A stretch of DNA of 64,000 bases from Phytohalomonas tamaricis (GCF_003012345.1 NZ_PVRV01000021.1:235394-299393); one strand, 5' to 3'; positions 34,790 to 43,939 are shown, counted from the stretch's first letter. Notes: a model not told the origin generated them from the sequence alone. A program made the numbers and translations.

Positions 34790-34999
34790 CGAAGCACGTG
34801 GGCAGCGCGACTTTCCCTTCGGCCGCCCAGCCTCATACTAAAGAACAAGCTCTCAAGCCATTGATTATAAAAATCAATTTTCGCTTGGCTGAGGCAGTCA
34901 AGTAGTTGGCACGCCCAGTCAATTTGATAGCCGCTATTGTTTTTTAACCTGCACCCTCTGTCGGCGCGTAGCGCCCTATCGCGGCTTGGGAATACAGTA

Positions 35000-36622
35000 A
35001 TGCAGGAACATTATGACTACATCATCATCGGTGCCGGTTCGGCCGGTTGTGTGATTGCCCATCGCCTGATTGAGCATAACGAAGGCTCCATTTTGCTGGT
35101 CGAGGCCGGCGGCCAGGATTCTAGCCTGCTTGTCCGCATGCCAGCCGCGCTGGGCAAGGTCATTCCGACCCGTACCTGGCCCTACATGACGGCTCCGCAT
35201 CCGGCGACCCACCACCGCTCCATGAGCGTAGCTCAGGGCAAGCTGATTGGCGGCAGCAGTTCGGTCAACGGCATGATCTACATTCGCGGTCACCGCGAAG
35301 ATTATGATAGCTGGGCCCGTGAAGAAGGCTGTACGGGCTGGGGCTTTGATGATCTGCTGCCCTACTTCATTCGCAGTGAAGGCAACGAGTCGCTAGCAAA
35401 CGAACTGCATGGCACCAACGGACCACTCAAGGTCAGCGAGAACCGCTATCGCCATCCGTTGACGCAGGCCTTTGTCCGCGCTGGCCAAGAGATCGGCCTG
35501 CCCTATGTCAATGACTTTAACGATAACGGTCGTCACGGAGTCGGTTACTACCAGACAACCACCTTTGAAGGTGAACGTTACAGCGCCGCCAAGGCTTATT
35601 TGAGCGGCCTACGCGACCATAGCCGTCTTACCATTCTTCCGGATACCGAGGTGGAGCGCGTCATCATCGACGGAGATCGGGCAACCGGCATTGTTGCCCG
35701 GCACGCCAGAAAAGGCCCAATCACATTCCATGCCCGTCAGCAGGTGATCGTTAGCGCAGGCGCCATCGGCAGCCCCAAGATTCTGTTGCAATCGGGCATC
35801 GGACCCGCCGAGCACCTGTCCCAGCAGGGAATCAAGTGCCTCAAGAATTTACCGGTCGGCGACAACCTGCAGGATCACCTGCACATGTCCATCAATGCTA
35901 CCCTCAAGGCACCGACGTCACTCTACGGTGAAGATGCCGGCGTCAAGGCGCTGCGCCATGGTGCAGAGTGGCTCCTGTATCGCCATGGCCTAATGACCTC
36001 GAACGTGTTGGAAGGCGGCGCCTTTCTGGATACCGCCGACGAAGGGCGACCTGATACGCAAATTCATTTCATGCCGGTGCTCGACACTTGGGACGATCCG
36101 AACGGCATCGGCAAGGGTCGCACACATGGGCTTACGCTCAAGGTGGGCCATCTGCAACCCGTCTCGCGCGGCAATGTACGCCTGACCGGGACGCGCGCCG
36201 ATCAGCCGGTCCAGATCAATGCTAATTTTCTTGATGCACCGGAAGATGTCGAGCATCAAATACGCGCCCTGCGAGCGGGGCTTGCTCTGCTCGATACTCG
36301 ATCGCTATCTGCGCTGGTCGACGATATCTTCTCTCCTCCAGAGGCGCGCCAACTGATGGCCCAGTGCGCGGCCGACAATCGCGAGGCGCTGGAAAGCTTT
36401 GTTCGACAATATTGCAAGACGACTTATCATCCAGTGGGCACCTGCCAGATGGGTCCCGACCCCGACTGCTCAGTGGTGGACCTTGACCTAAACGTACACG
36501 GTATCAGCGGCCTCAAGATCATCGACTGTTCGGTCTTTCCACGTCTGCCTCGCGGCAATACCAATGCCCCGACCATCGCTGTCGCGGAGAAGGCCGCCGA
36601 CCTGCTGGTCAAGTCAACCTAA
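35000..36622 (+). CDS. GMC-family FAD-dependent alcohol oxidoreductase
   Basis: A 540-residue GMC flavoprotein: FAD loop YDYIIIGAGSAGCVIAHRL at the start, the GMC signature GKLIGGSSSVNGMIYIRGH, and the C-terminal active-site His pair region TTYHPVGTCQMGP and FPRLPRGNTNAPTIAVAEKA. It belongs with choline-dehydrogenase/AlkJ-like alcohol dehydrogenases. The ATG at 35000 is chosen since it begins at the family N-terminus. Lying directly behind hpaR and before a terminator, it is a candidate for oxidising an aryl alcohol such as tyrosol or phenylethanol to the aldehyde; this is inference from position. Confidence 0.8.
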   Translation: MQEHYDYIIIGAGSAGCVIAHRLIEHNEGSILLVEAGGQDSSLLVRMPAALGKVIPTRTWPYMTAPHPATHHRSMSVAQGKLIGGSSSVNGMIYIRGHREDYDSWAREEGCTGWGFDDLLPYFIRSEGNESLANELHGTNGPLKVSENRYRHPLTQAFVRAGQEIGLPYVNDFNDNGRHGVGYYQTTTFEGERYSAAKAYLSGLRDHSRLTILPDTEVERVIIDGDRATGIVARHARKGPITFHARQQVIVSAGAIGSPKILLQSGIGPAEHLSQQGIKCLKNLPVGDNLQDHLHMSINATLKAPTSLYGEDAGVKALRHGAEWLLYRHGLMTSNVLEGGAFLDTADEGRPDTQIHFMPVLDTWDDPNGIGKGRTHGLTLKVGHLQPVSRGNVRLTGTRADQPVQINANFLDAPEDVEHQIRALRAGLALLDTRSLSALVDDIFSPPEARQLMAQCAADNREALESFVRQYCKTTYHPVGTCQMGPDPDCSVVDLDLNVHGISGLKIIDCSVFPRLPRGNTNAPTIAVAEKAADLLVKST

Positions 36623-36663
36623 CTATCTCATCGTCATCCAGCCTTACGCTGTCACTTGCGCAT

Positions 36664-36697
36664 AAAAAAACCGCCACATCAGGTGGCGGTTGCTTTT
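36664..36697. terminator. Intrinsic terminator after the GMC gene
   Basis: Stem CCGCCAC (36671-36677) and GTGGCGG (36683-36689) with loop ATCAG, preceded by seven A and followed by TTGCTTTT. It can work in both directions, which suits the minus-strand remnant beyond it. Confidence 0.8.
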
Positions 36698-36721
36698 CCG
36701 GTGTAAATCGTTCTTCAACAC

Positions 36722-37228
36722 TCAGTCAGTCATGTCCGGTTCGAAGAGCCCTTTTTTCATCTTGCACTTGACCCAGAAGATAGCGATCAAGCTGACAAGG
36801 CCCAGCACTACACCCAGTAGCGTATACACCATTGCTGTCATCTCAGGCGACGGTGACGCATTGGCGGCTACACATACCATACCGACGATGCCGACGAGCT
36901 GCGGAATCGGAACAGTGGCGTCCTGTAGGGCCGCGCGTGGTTCGGCTTCCTGATGCGCAGCACAATGACGTTGATGTGGGCGACGATATAGGCTAGTAGC
37001 CAGCTGGTAGAAGCGCCGATCAGCAGGACGATGATGTGATCCGGATCGACCAGCAGGAAGGGAATCGCCACGATGGTCGCCAGAAAAAGAATGCCGATCC
37101 AGGGGGTATTGAAGCGCGGATGCTGCTTGCACATGATCATGAACGCCTGGCCGTTCTCGGCCATCCCGCACAACATGCGCGGTACCGACGCCAGAACGGT
37201 GTTGAGCGTACTGCAGGTCATGATCGTG
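36722..37228 (-). pseudogene. Amino-acid/polyamine (APC-type) permease, C-terminal remnant with frameshift
   Basis: One frame (about 37228-36880) encodes TCSTLNTVLASVPRMLCGMA, FNTPWIGILFLATIVAIPFL and LRIRKPNHARPYRTPLFRF, typical of the last third of an APC-superfamily permease. The rest (PQLVGIVGMVCVAANASPSP to FWVKCKMKKGLFEP) continues in another frame, so a frameshift lies near 36900. The N-terminal two thirds are missing. It may once have imported an aromatic amine or amino acid for the neighbouring pathway. Confidence 0.75.
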
Positions 37229-37689
37229 TTTCCCGAGGACTCCCCTTTTCCCAACATGCCCAAGCCGACAGCCGACAGCCGCATGATGGCAATGCCCGCT
37301 TATCTGGGCGGCAGTTTCTGTACGGCGAGCGTCAAGTGGTACGGCTCCAACATTGCGAACAGAGAGAAAGGTCTCCCCCGATCCATTCTCATGTTTACCC
37401 TCAGCGATGCCGATACCGGCGCACCGCTGGCGTACATGTCGGCCAATTTGCTGTCGGCGTATCGCACCGGTACCATACCCGGCGTAGGCGCACGCCATCT
37501 GGCCCGCAAGGACGCCAGAACGATCGGCCTTCTCGGCCCGGGGTAATGGGAAAAACGTCCGTCTCGGCCTTCATGGCGACCCATCCTCATATCGATACAA
37601 TTAAGGTGAAAGGGCGTGGGCAGAAGAGCATCGATAACTTCGTTGCCTGGGTAAAGGACACTTATCCGCAGATTTCCAACCTCTACTGA
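37229..37689 (+). pseudogene. Ornithine-cyclodeaminase/mu-crystallin family fragment (TynB-like)
   Basis: The plus strand reads ADSRMMAMPAYLGGSF, KWYGSNIANREKGLPRSILM and YRTGTIPGVGARHLARKDAR, and after a frameshift at about 37543 continues as VMGKTSVSAFMATHPHIDTI and KVKGRGQKSIDNFVAWVKDT. These are the NAD-binding middle of the ornithine cyclodeaminase family. Members next to aromatic-amine genes are often annotated as a tyramine oxidase subunit. Both ends of the gene are missing, so it is dead. It hints at former tyramine use in this cluster. Confidence 0.7.
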
Positions 37690-37700
37690 GAGGCGTTTCA

Positions 37701-37895
37701 TTATTGGGCATCAATAGCGTTACTCGTCCGTCGACAGAGCGTAACGAAGCTTGGCACCGGCTGGCTGAAGAAGTTGATACCAGCATGCTTGAGAAGACGA
37801 CGTAAGAGGTGGGCCTGACAGGAGTTATTAGTGCTGCGGAAGACCTTCTTGAGGGCAGAACTCGTGGTCGAGTCGTAGTCAATGTTAATCGTTAA
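37701..37895 (+). pseudogene. YhdH/AcuI-type quinone oxidoreductase, C-terminal fragment with stop
   Basis: LLGINSVTRPSTERNEAWHR, then LAEEVDTSMLEKTT, an in-frame TAA, and EVGLTGVISAAEDLLEGRTR ending GRVVVNVNR match the last 60 residues of the YhdH/AcuI medium-chain reductase family (acrylyl-CoA reductase in DMSP-using bacteria). The rest of the gene is absent. Confidence 0.75.
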
Positions 37896-37968
37896 ATGGC
37901 CTTAGTTTGCTCTTCGGTTTGCCAAGCAACCTATATTTCCGGTAAATGATTTTAGAGAGGAGAATGCA

Positions 37969-38355
37969 ATGAAACCAGAAAGCGTCGATGTCAGCGAAGA
38001 TCCATGGGAAACATGGGAAGATCCCGAATTTGCAGCTAAAACAAAGGTTCGTTGGAAACTTATATTTTCTGCTGAAAGGACTTCAACGGGCGTGATGAGT
38101 ATGGGGCTGGCTGACATTGCTCCTGAAGGCATACTCCCGTTGCATCAGCATGATCCTGCTGAGATATACCATATCCTCAGTGGCGAAGGGCAAATGGAAA
38201 TCGAGGGTGTCACTTTTCCATTGTATGCTGGTCAGTCGGTTTTCATTCCCCCAAGGGCATGGCATAAAACTATCAATGTTGGTGCTGTGCCGCTTCGCTT
38301 CGTATTTACATTTCCGACCGACAGCTTTGAGCAGGTTGTTTATAATTTTGCATAG
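37969..38355 (+). CDS. Small cupin protein resembling DMSP lyase DddK
   Basis: A 128-residue single-cupin protein with a good GGAG ribosome site. Cupin motif 1 is LPLHQHDPAEIY (His59, His61, Glu65) and motif 2 GQSVFIPPRAWH (His99), the four metal ligands of a functional cupin. From VRWK (27-30) through GLADIAP, HxHxPAEIY and FPTDSFEQVVYNF it parallels, as I recall it, the SAR11 DMSP lyase DddK, whose ligands His56, His58, Glu62, His96 and catalytic Tyr64 and Tyr122 would all be matched at a constant offset of three (Tyr67, Tyr125 here). A fragment of an AcuI-type gene precedes it. DMSP cleavage to DMS and acrylate is a hypothesis; a sugar- or polyketide-type cupin is the alternative. Confidence 0.7.
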   Translation: MKPESVDVSEDPWETWEDPEFAAKTKVRWKLIFSAERTSTGVMSMGLADIAPEGILPLHQHDPAEIYHILSGEGQMEIEGVTFPLYAGQSVFIPPRAWHKTINVGAVPLRFVFTFPTDSFEQVVYNFA

Positions 38356-38578
38356 TAAAATCTTTATTTATGCACATGCAATCGAACCCGACGTTGAGCT
38401 GGACAATGCTGTTACTCAAGCTGGCGGAGATGCCAAGTACCGTACCCAGCACCGCGGCGGTATTCACTGTCAGGAAATAGTACCAGCCGAAGATGTCCAA
38501 GGCTCTTGGTGAACATAATAACAGTTAAATCCATCTTGGCAGCCTGAGGAACCCAGCCGTGGCCGGGTTCCCCAAAGG
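38356..38578 (-). pseudogene. Membrane-segment remnant of an unidentified transporter
   Basis: On the minus strand, about 38500-38390, the stretch LDIFGWYYFLTVNTAAVLGT VLGISASLSNS looks like one or two transporter helices (APC- or BCCT-like). There is no ribosome site and no continuation on either side. The family cannot be decided. Confidence 0.3.
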
Positions 38579-38584
38579 CGTCAC

Positions 38585-39360
38585 TTACTCTCCGCGAGGG
38601 AAGGGCTGGGCCTCTTCGAGTATGTTGAGATCCATGTGGTTACGCATGTAGCGCTCCGAGGCCACTTTTAACGGCTGATGATCCCACGGATAATAGGCAC
38701 CGTTGCGCAGCGCTTCGTAAACGATGAGTCGGCGTGCCTGGCTCTCACGCACTCGGCATCGAAACGTTCCATGTCCCAGCGCTCGCGACATCGAAACGTT
38801 CCATGTCCCAGCGCTCGCGACATCGAAACGTTCCATGTCCCAGCGCTCGCGACACCAACGCTGGAATTCGCCGAGCAGTTCGTCATGCGCCGGTTCCTCG
38901 GGCAGATTGTTCAGCTCGTCCGGGTCTGCTTCAAAGTCGAACAGATGTGGCGGATCAAGCTCGCAGTGATCGAACTTGTAACGTCCCTGACGGATGGCGC
39001 ACTAACGGCGCATAACTGCCCTTGGCGGCGTATTCCAGGTATACCGGCGTCTCACGACTAGCCACGTGCATGAGCGGCAGCAGCGATTCCCCGTCGGTCC
39101 ACGGCTCGATCGCGCTGCGATCGATACCGACTAGATCCGCCAGGGTGGCATTGACATCCAGCGCCGATACCGGATCGTCGACCCGCCTCGGCTCAATTTT
39201 CGGCGCGCTGATCATCAGTGGTACCCGCGACGAGCCTTCGTATGGGCTCATCTTGAACCACAACCCACGCTCCCCAAGCATGTCGCCATGATCGGAGACA
39301 AACAGGATGATAGTGTCACCGAGCATGCGGGTGCACTTGAACACCTTGGTAGGAGGCGCT
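38585..39360 (-). pseudogene. betC: Choline-sulfatase-like betC, broken by IS, frameshifts and a 32-bp triplication
   Basis: The minus strand encodes the C-terminal half of a type I sulfatase close to BetC: MLGDTIILFVSDHGDMLGER, LWFKMSPYEGSSRVPLMISA, then after a one-base frameshift near 39000 RQGRYKFDHCELDPPHLFDF and, past a second frameshift, ARRLIVYEALRNGAYYPWDH to NHMDLNILEEAQPFPRGE. The second shift is caused by three tandem copies of a 32-bp unit. The N-terminal half, with the catalytic formylglycine site, is cut away by an IS5 element at 39361. BetC normally releases choline from choline-O-sulfate for glycine betaine synthesis. Confidence 0.85.
38757..38852. repeat. 32-bp tandem repeat, three perfect copies inside betC
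   Basis: Units at 38757-38788, 38789-38820 and 38821-38852 are identical (each begins CATCGAAACGTTCCATGTCC). A single copy would restore the RERWDMERFDxE reading of the sulfatase; two extra copies add 64 bases and shift the frame. Confidence 0.95.
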
Positions 39361-40207
39361 AGGGGCTGTTGAAATTTCGCGAGAAGAGCATTGCTGAATA
39401 AGAGCAGACCCGCAGAATGGAGGTTCCCACACCAATACTCTGCGAGTCTGCCATGTCCCGATTGATGCTCAGTGACTAACTCTGGTCGAAGCTGGAGAAA
39501 ATTCTGGTTCAACAGGCTATCTACCGCAAGCCTGATCTGCGAATGACTATAGAGGGCATCCTCTACCGGATGCGCGTGGGCTGCCCATGGCGGGGCCTGC
39601 CCCGTATACCTTCGGGTATTGGAACTCGATCTACAAGCGTTTCAATGCCTGGTCAGCGGCAGGCAAGCTACTCAGGGTATTCAACGCCCTGATTGAAGAG
39701 CCTTGTTCGTCGATGGGACCTATATCGAGGCGCACCAGCACAGTGCCGGCGCTTCCAACAGACAGCCTGAGGCCATCGGCAAGAGCCGGGCGGGCCATAC
39801 GAGCAAGATCCATCTGGCGGTTGATGCCTATGGATTACCTGTCGCTTTCAGGCTGACGGGAGGCAACATTAACGACAGTACCGAAGCCCCCGGTCTGATA
39901 GCCTAACTGCCTTCTGGCGAGGCGATTGTGGCTGACAAGGGTTATGACAGTGAACGCATCGGTGCGCAGATCGAGGACCAGGGAGCCCGTCCGGTGATCC
40001 CGAGAAAACGTAACCCGCTCAAGGGCAATGCCGACCTGGACAAGGGGCTGTATCGCTATCGGCACCTGGTCGAGAATGCCTTTGCGCGGCTAAAGCACTA
40101 CCGCGCAGTGGAGTTACGCTATGACAAGCTGGAGCGGAATTACGAGAGTATGGTGGCCATGGCGTGTGGATTCCTCTGGCTGCACATGTGAAACGTCAAC
40201 AGCTCCT
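39361..40207 (+). mobile_element. IS5-family element with a degenerate transposase
   Basis: Ends GGGGCTGTTGAAATTTC (39363 on) and, inverted, GGAGCTGTTGACGTTTC (ending about 40205) look like terminal inverted repeats of an IS5-group element about 845 bp long. The transposase reads MSRLMLSD, stop, LWSKLEKILVQQAIYRKPDL, then shifts frame near 39590 (YTFGYWNSIYKRFNAWSAAG), shifts again near 39700 (LFVDGTYIEAHQHSAGASNR), has a stop after APGLIA, and ends NPLKGNADLDKGLYRYRHLV to ACGFLWLHM. With two stops and two shifts it cannot be active. It truncates betC at its left end. Confidence 0.8.
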
Positions 40208-40315
40208 CGTGGACAATGTCATGTTTGAAGATGTCATTGGCAGCGGCGCGCGACATGCGGCTACCCTTCTCTTCTTTGCATTCCGACACTTCCCTAACCC
40301 TCAGGACGCAGACAC

Positions 40316-40936
40316 ATGCCAGACAACGTACATTTCTACGAACCGGAGCTAGGCCACGGCTTACCGCATGATCCGTTCAACGCCATCATTGGTCCCCGCC
40401 CTATTGGCTGGATATCTTCCAGGGCAAGCAACGGTGACCTGAATCTGGCACCCTACAGTTTTTTTAACGGATTCAACTACACCCCGCCCATCATCGGTTT
40501 CGCCAGCGTCGGCTACAAGGATAGCGTGCGCAATATCGAAGCGACTGGGGAATTTTGCTGGCAACTGGCCACCCGCGCCTTGGCGGAGCCGATGAATACC
40601 AGCTGTGCGGCGGTAGCGCCAGAGATCGATGAGTTCGAACTTTCCGGGCTTACGCCAGCTGAGTCCCGGGTGGTGAGTGTGCCTCATGTCAGAGAGGCTC
40701 AGGTGGTATTTGAATGCAAGCTGACACAATCGATCCAGTTACAGTCCGCCGCCGGTGACAAGCTGGACACCTGGATGGTGCTGGGAGAAGTGGTCGGTGT
40801 ACATATCGATCAGAGTTTACTCATTGATGGAATCTACCAGACCGCTGCAGCGCGCCCCATCCTGCGCGGCGGCGGGCCTGCGGACTATTTCGAAATCAGC
40901 CAGAATCAAAATTTTAAGATGTTTCGACCACGCTAG
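40316..40936 (+). CDS. Flavin reductase-like (FMN-binding split-barrel) protein
   Basis: A 206-residue protein of the flavin-reductase-like family: HDPFNAIIGPRPIGWISSRA, APYSFFNGFNYTPPIIGFAS, then ATGEFCWQLATRALAEPMNT and DTWMVLGEVVGVHIDQSLL. Such proteins bind FMN and may supply reduced flavin to a partner oxygenase or act alone. It is longer than HpaC (about 170 residues), and no HpaB-type oxygenase is present in the window. It stands alone between the IS5 and the siderophore receptor promoter. Confidence 0.85.
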   Translation: MPDNVHFYEPELGHGLPHDPFNAIIGPRPIGWISSRASNGDLNLAPYSFFNGFNYTPPIIGFASVGYKDSVRNIEATGEFCWQLATRALAEPMNTSCAAVAPEIDEFELSGLTPAESRVVSVPHVREAQVVFECKLTQSIQLQSAAGDKLDTWMVLGEVVGVHIDQSLLIDGIYQTAAARPILRGGGPADYFEISQNQNFKMFRPR

Positions 40937-41669
40937 TAGCTACGATGCCACCCGCATTTTTGACTCATTCACCTTTAGATAAAGTACCGCCTTCGGATAA
41001 GCGCTAGGCGGTGCACTCGCTAAACATCCGTTTTTGCCGCTGAGAAAGCCCCTCACTCATCGATGCAAGATTGCATCCAGATTCGCCAAAATATGCTGTG
41101 CAAGTTCTGCCTGATCGGCACTTAGCAACTAAGGGTGGAGGTCAGCGAAATCGGAGCTATCCGAGACTTTGGCTGCGTATCGATGTGATAAATGCCAATA
41201 GCTCATGTTAGTTTCACATTCGTGGGTTGATCTCCAACATACATAGTAGCGTGACATATCTTTGGACGCAGAAGTATGCGGTGCAGGCACATTATTTACA
41301 TAAACTTTATGTATATGGAGAGTGAATTTATTTATGAAGTAGGAAGGATGTTTGTTTTTAGTACATTCATTTAGATAACGGTATAAAATTTTACTTAATG
41401 AACCCCTAGACTGGAAGCATTGGCTTATTAGGGAATCATAACGGCCCATCTATAGACAGTCGTACTCATCAAAACCGTTCAACACCAGAGCACCATATTC
41501 CAACTTAGCATTGAAACAGACGTGTAATTAAGCCTAGGGCATTCTCAATCGAGAATCTAAATGAAAATAACTATCACTATTATTGACTATTGCATGGCAA
41601 CTTTTCAGAATCCCTTGTCTTCATACCAATAAAGCGGCTTCCTCATGAAGCTTCTACAAGGGCACTCTA
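40937..41669. other. Long AT-rich promoter region of the siderophore receptor
   Basis: About 730 bases with no recognised gene; a minus-strand frame at 41129-41449 lacks family resemblance and a ribosome site. An inverted repeat ATTCTC-AATC-GAGAAT (41541-41556) and a Fur-type box (41562-41576) lie near the downstream end. Confidence 0.5.
41562..41576 (+). promoter_or_regulatory. Fur box upstream of the TonB-dependent receptor
   Basis: TGAAAATAACTATCA matches the 7-1-7 Fur consensus TGATAATNATTATCA at 12 of the 14 defined positions. It lies about 95 bases before the receptor start. Iron-repressed expression is expected. Confidence 0.65.
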
Positions 41670-43811
41670 ATGACAATCAAACCAATAGAATTAGCAGGGG
41701 CGGGTAAAAAATGTTCCATAAGAATATTCCGAAAGAGAGATCAGACGTTGGCTTTCTCCTTTCTCTCCACCTCAGCTTGCTTATTGGCACTCCCAGCTAA
41801 CGCTCAGGAGGTCGTACAACAAGACACCATTACCGTGGAGTCAACGGCACTCAAAGACAGCGCAATAGGCCCGGACAGTTCTATCGTGGCAGAACAAACC
41901 ACAACGGGCAGCAAGACAAATACGTCCTTGGTGAGTCTTTCAAGATCGGTATCAACCGTCACCGAAGAAGAGATGGAAAAGCGTAAGGTCCAGGACCTAG
42001 AGCAGGCGCTGTCCTATACCTCTGGGGTCGGCGTGAGTCAGTACGGCTCGGATGCGCGCTATGATTTCCTGCTCATAAGAGGGTTTGAAGAAACCTCGCT
42101 GGGCACCTATCGCGACGGCCTGCGCTATCAAACCGACGATTTTACCGGTAGCCGTCTTGAGCCCTACGGACTCCAGCGTATTGATGTGCTCAAGGGGTCA
42201 ACCTCTACCCTGTTCGGTCTGAACGCTCCCGGCGGCATCGCCAACGCCATCACCAAGCGCCCACTGGATTACGATTTTGGCGAGGTGTACACCACACTGG
42301 GCGATGGTCACACAGAAACCGGAGCGGACTTTGGCGGGCCCATCGACCAGGCCGGCGAGTGGACGTATCGCATCACAACCAATTGGCAAGATGCCGATCG
42401 CGGTGCTGAACACACCCGGGATGATCGCTTCTATTTCGCCCCGGCGCTGACCTGGAAGCCCAGCGACGCCACGACACTTACGCTTTTGGCGGATTTCAAT
42501 GACCGTAAAAGCAACGCCTCTCAGTCCATTCCCTACGGTTCGGGGATCGATCCCAAAACCTTTCTGGGTGAGCCCGATTACGACGCCATGGATACCATCG
42601 CGCGTAATATCGGCTATCAGTTCAGCCATGACTTCGGCAACGGCTTCGGTTTTGACCAGAACGCGCGCTACACCCATATCGATATGACCTACAACACCGT
42701 GTATGGCGGCACTGCCGATCCCGCCGATAGCCGAAGTGCCTTCGGTGTGTACGGTGAGAGCGACCAGTACGCGATAGACAACCAATTGCACTATGACACT
42801 GACGTGATGGGTGCCGGCTCACGCACGCTGGTCGGGTTTGACTACTTCAAGTCCGATACCCTTGAGCGTCAGTACTACGGCACCGCCCCTGGGCTGAACA
42901 TTAATAACCCTGACTACTGCGGCACCGCTTGTATCAGTCTCGACAGACTGGCCGATTTCGATCAGAAAATGACCTCACAGGGCTACTATCTGCAGGAAGA
43001 GCTCACGTTTAATGATCAATGGATACTGACACTGGGCGGGCGTTATGACGCCGTTAACACCGAGTCGGGCTCGGACGATGAAGTTAATGACTACGACTTC
43101 ACCAAGCGAATCGGCCTGACGTACAAGATACAGGACGATCTTTCGCTGTACGCCAACTACGCGGAGTCCTTTCAGCCGCCAGCTAGCAGGTCTCTGATAT
43201 CCGGTAGGGCGAAACCCCAGGAAGGCGAGCAGTATGAAGTGGGCATGAAATATCGCCCAGCCAATACCAATGCACTGTTCACTGTGGCGCTGTTTGATCT
43301 GACCCAAACCAACGTGACCCAGCAGGTATCCACAACTCAGTATCGCCAGATCGGCGAGGTCAACGTCAAAGGCCTGGAGCTTGAGGGCAAGGTAGCGCTC
43401 AGCAACCGGCTTAATTTGACGGCTGCCTACTCTTACTGGGATGCAGAAATAGAAGAAGACGGTATCGGCGGCAACAAGGGCAACCGTCCGGCAGTTGTGC
43501 CGGAGCACCTGGCGTCCGTCTGGGCTGATTATACCATTCCGGGAGATGCCAACCGAGGAGACATTACTGTTGGTCTAGGCACCCGCTTTGTCGGTTCCAC
43601 CTATTCCGATGATGCCAACACCGGCAAAGTGGCCTCCTATACCCTGGTTGATGCCATGGCAAGCTACCAGTTTTCGCCAAAGGTTGATCTCACCGTCAAC
43701 GCGACCAACCTGTTTGATCGCGAATACATCTCTTATATTGATACTTATAGCAACAGTGCCTATTACGGCAATGATCGTTCAGTGCTGACCACGCTGCGAT
43801 ACCACTGGTGA
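41670..43811 (+). CDS. TonB-dependent siderophore receptor
   Basis: A 713-residue outer-membrane receptor with a long signal peptide (about 1-45, ending PANAQ), a TonB-box-like DTITVES (about 52-58), a plug domain (LSRSVSTVTEEEMEKRKVQD, VGVSQYGSDARYDFLLIRGF, DVLKGSTSTLFGLNAPGGIA) and a 22-strand barrel ending in Trp. DLSLYANYAESFQPPAS and NLFDREYISY are typical of ferric-siderophore receptors of the FhuE/FoxA kind. The Fur box upstream supports an iron role. No siderophore biosynthesis genes are in the window, so it may use foreign siderophores. Confidence 0.9.
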   Translation: MTIKPIELAGAGKKCSIRIFRKRDQTLAFSFLSTSACLLALPANAQEVVQQDTITVESTALKDSAIGPDSSIVAEQTTTGSKTNTSLVSLSRSVSTVTEEEMEKRKVQDLEQALSYTSGVGVSQYGSDARYDFLLIRGFEETSLGTYRDGLRYQTDDFTGSRLEPYGLQRIDVLKGSTSTLFGLNAPGGIANAITKRPLDYDFGEVYTTLGDGHTETGADFGGPIDQAGEWTYRITTNWQDADRGAEHTRDDRFYFAPALTWKPSDATTLTLLADFNDRKSNASQSIPYGSGIDPKTFLGEPDYDAMDTIARNIGYQFSHDFGNGFGFDQNARYTHIDMTYNTVYGGTADPADSRSAFGVYGESDQYAIDNQLHYDTDVMGAGSRTLVGFDYFKSDTLERQYYGTAPGLNINNPDYCGTACISLDRLADFDQKMTSQGYYLQEELTFNDQWILTLGGRYDAVNTESGSDDEVNDYDFTKRIGLTYKIQDDLSLYANYAESFQPPASRSLISGRAKPQEGEQYEVGMKYRPANTNALFTVALFDLTQTNVTQQVSTTQYRQIGEVNVKGLELEGKVALSNRLNLTAAYSYWDAEIEEDGIGGNKGNRPAVVPEHLASVWADYTIPGDANRGDITVGLGTRFVGSTYSDDANTGKVASYTLVDAMASYQFSPKVDLTVNATNLFDREYISYIDTYSNSAYYGNDRSVLTTLRYHW

Positions 43812-43826
43812 GGTAAACGTCGATTG

Positions 43827-43855
43827 AAGCGGCCCCTGACGGGGCCGCTTTTTTC
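43827..43855 (+). terminator. Intrinsic terminator after the receptor gene
   Basis: Perfect arms AAGCGGCCCC (43827-43836) and GGGGCCGCTT (43841-43850) with loop TGAC, followed by TTTTC. Strong rho-independent terminator. Confidence 0.9.
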
Positions 43856-43939
43856 ATTGGTGAAAGCCCTGCTCCATACGTTTTTTTATTAGCCTGACAT
43901 AGCCAAAAGCGCTGCAAGACACGCAACCATTCAGAATGT

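Noticed and set aside
38757-38852. CRISPR-like array
   Set aside because: The three 32-base units are contiguous with no spacers and lie inside the betC pseudogene, so this is a tandem duplication.
40316-40936. HpaC, the reductase of 4-hydroxyphenylacetate hydroxylase
   Set aside because: The protein belongs to the same broad flavin-binding fold but is longer than HpaC, lacks an HpaB neighbour, and is separated from the hpa genes by an IS and pseudogenes.
41129-41449. A 106-codon minus-strand frame in the receptor promoter region
   Set aside because: No ribosome site, no family resemblance, AT-rich composition and overlap with the regulatory region.
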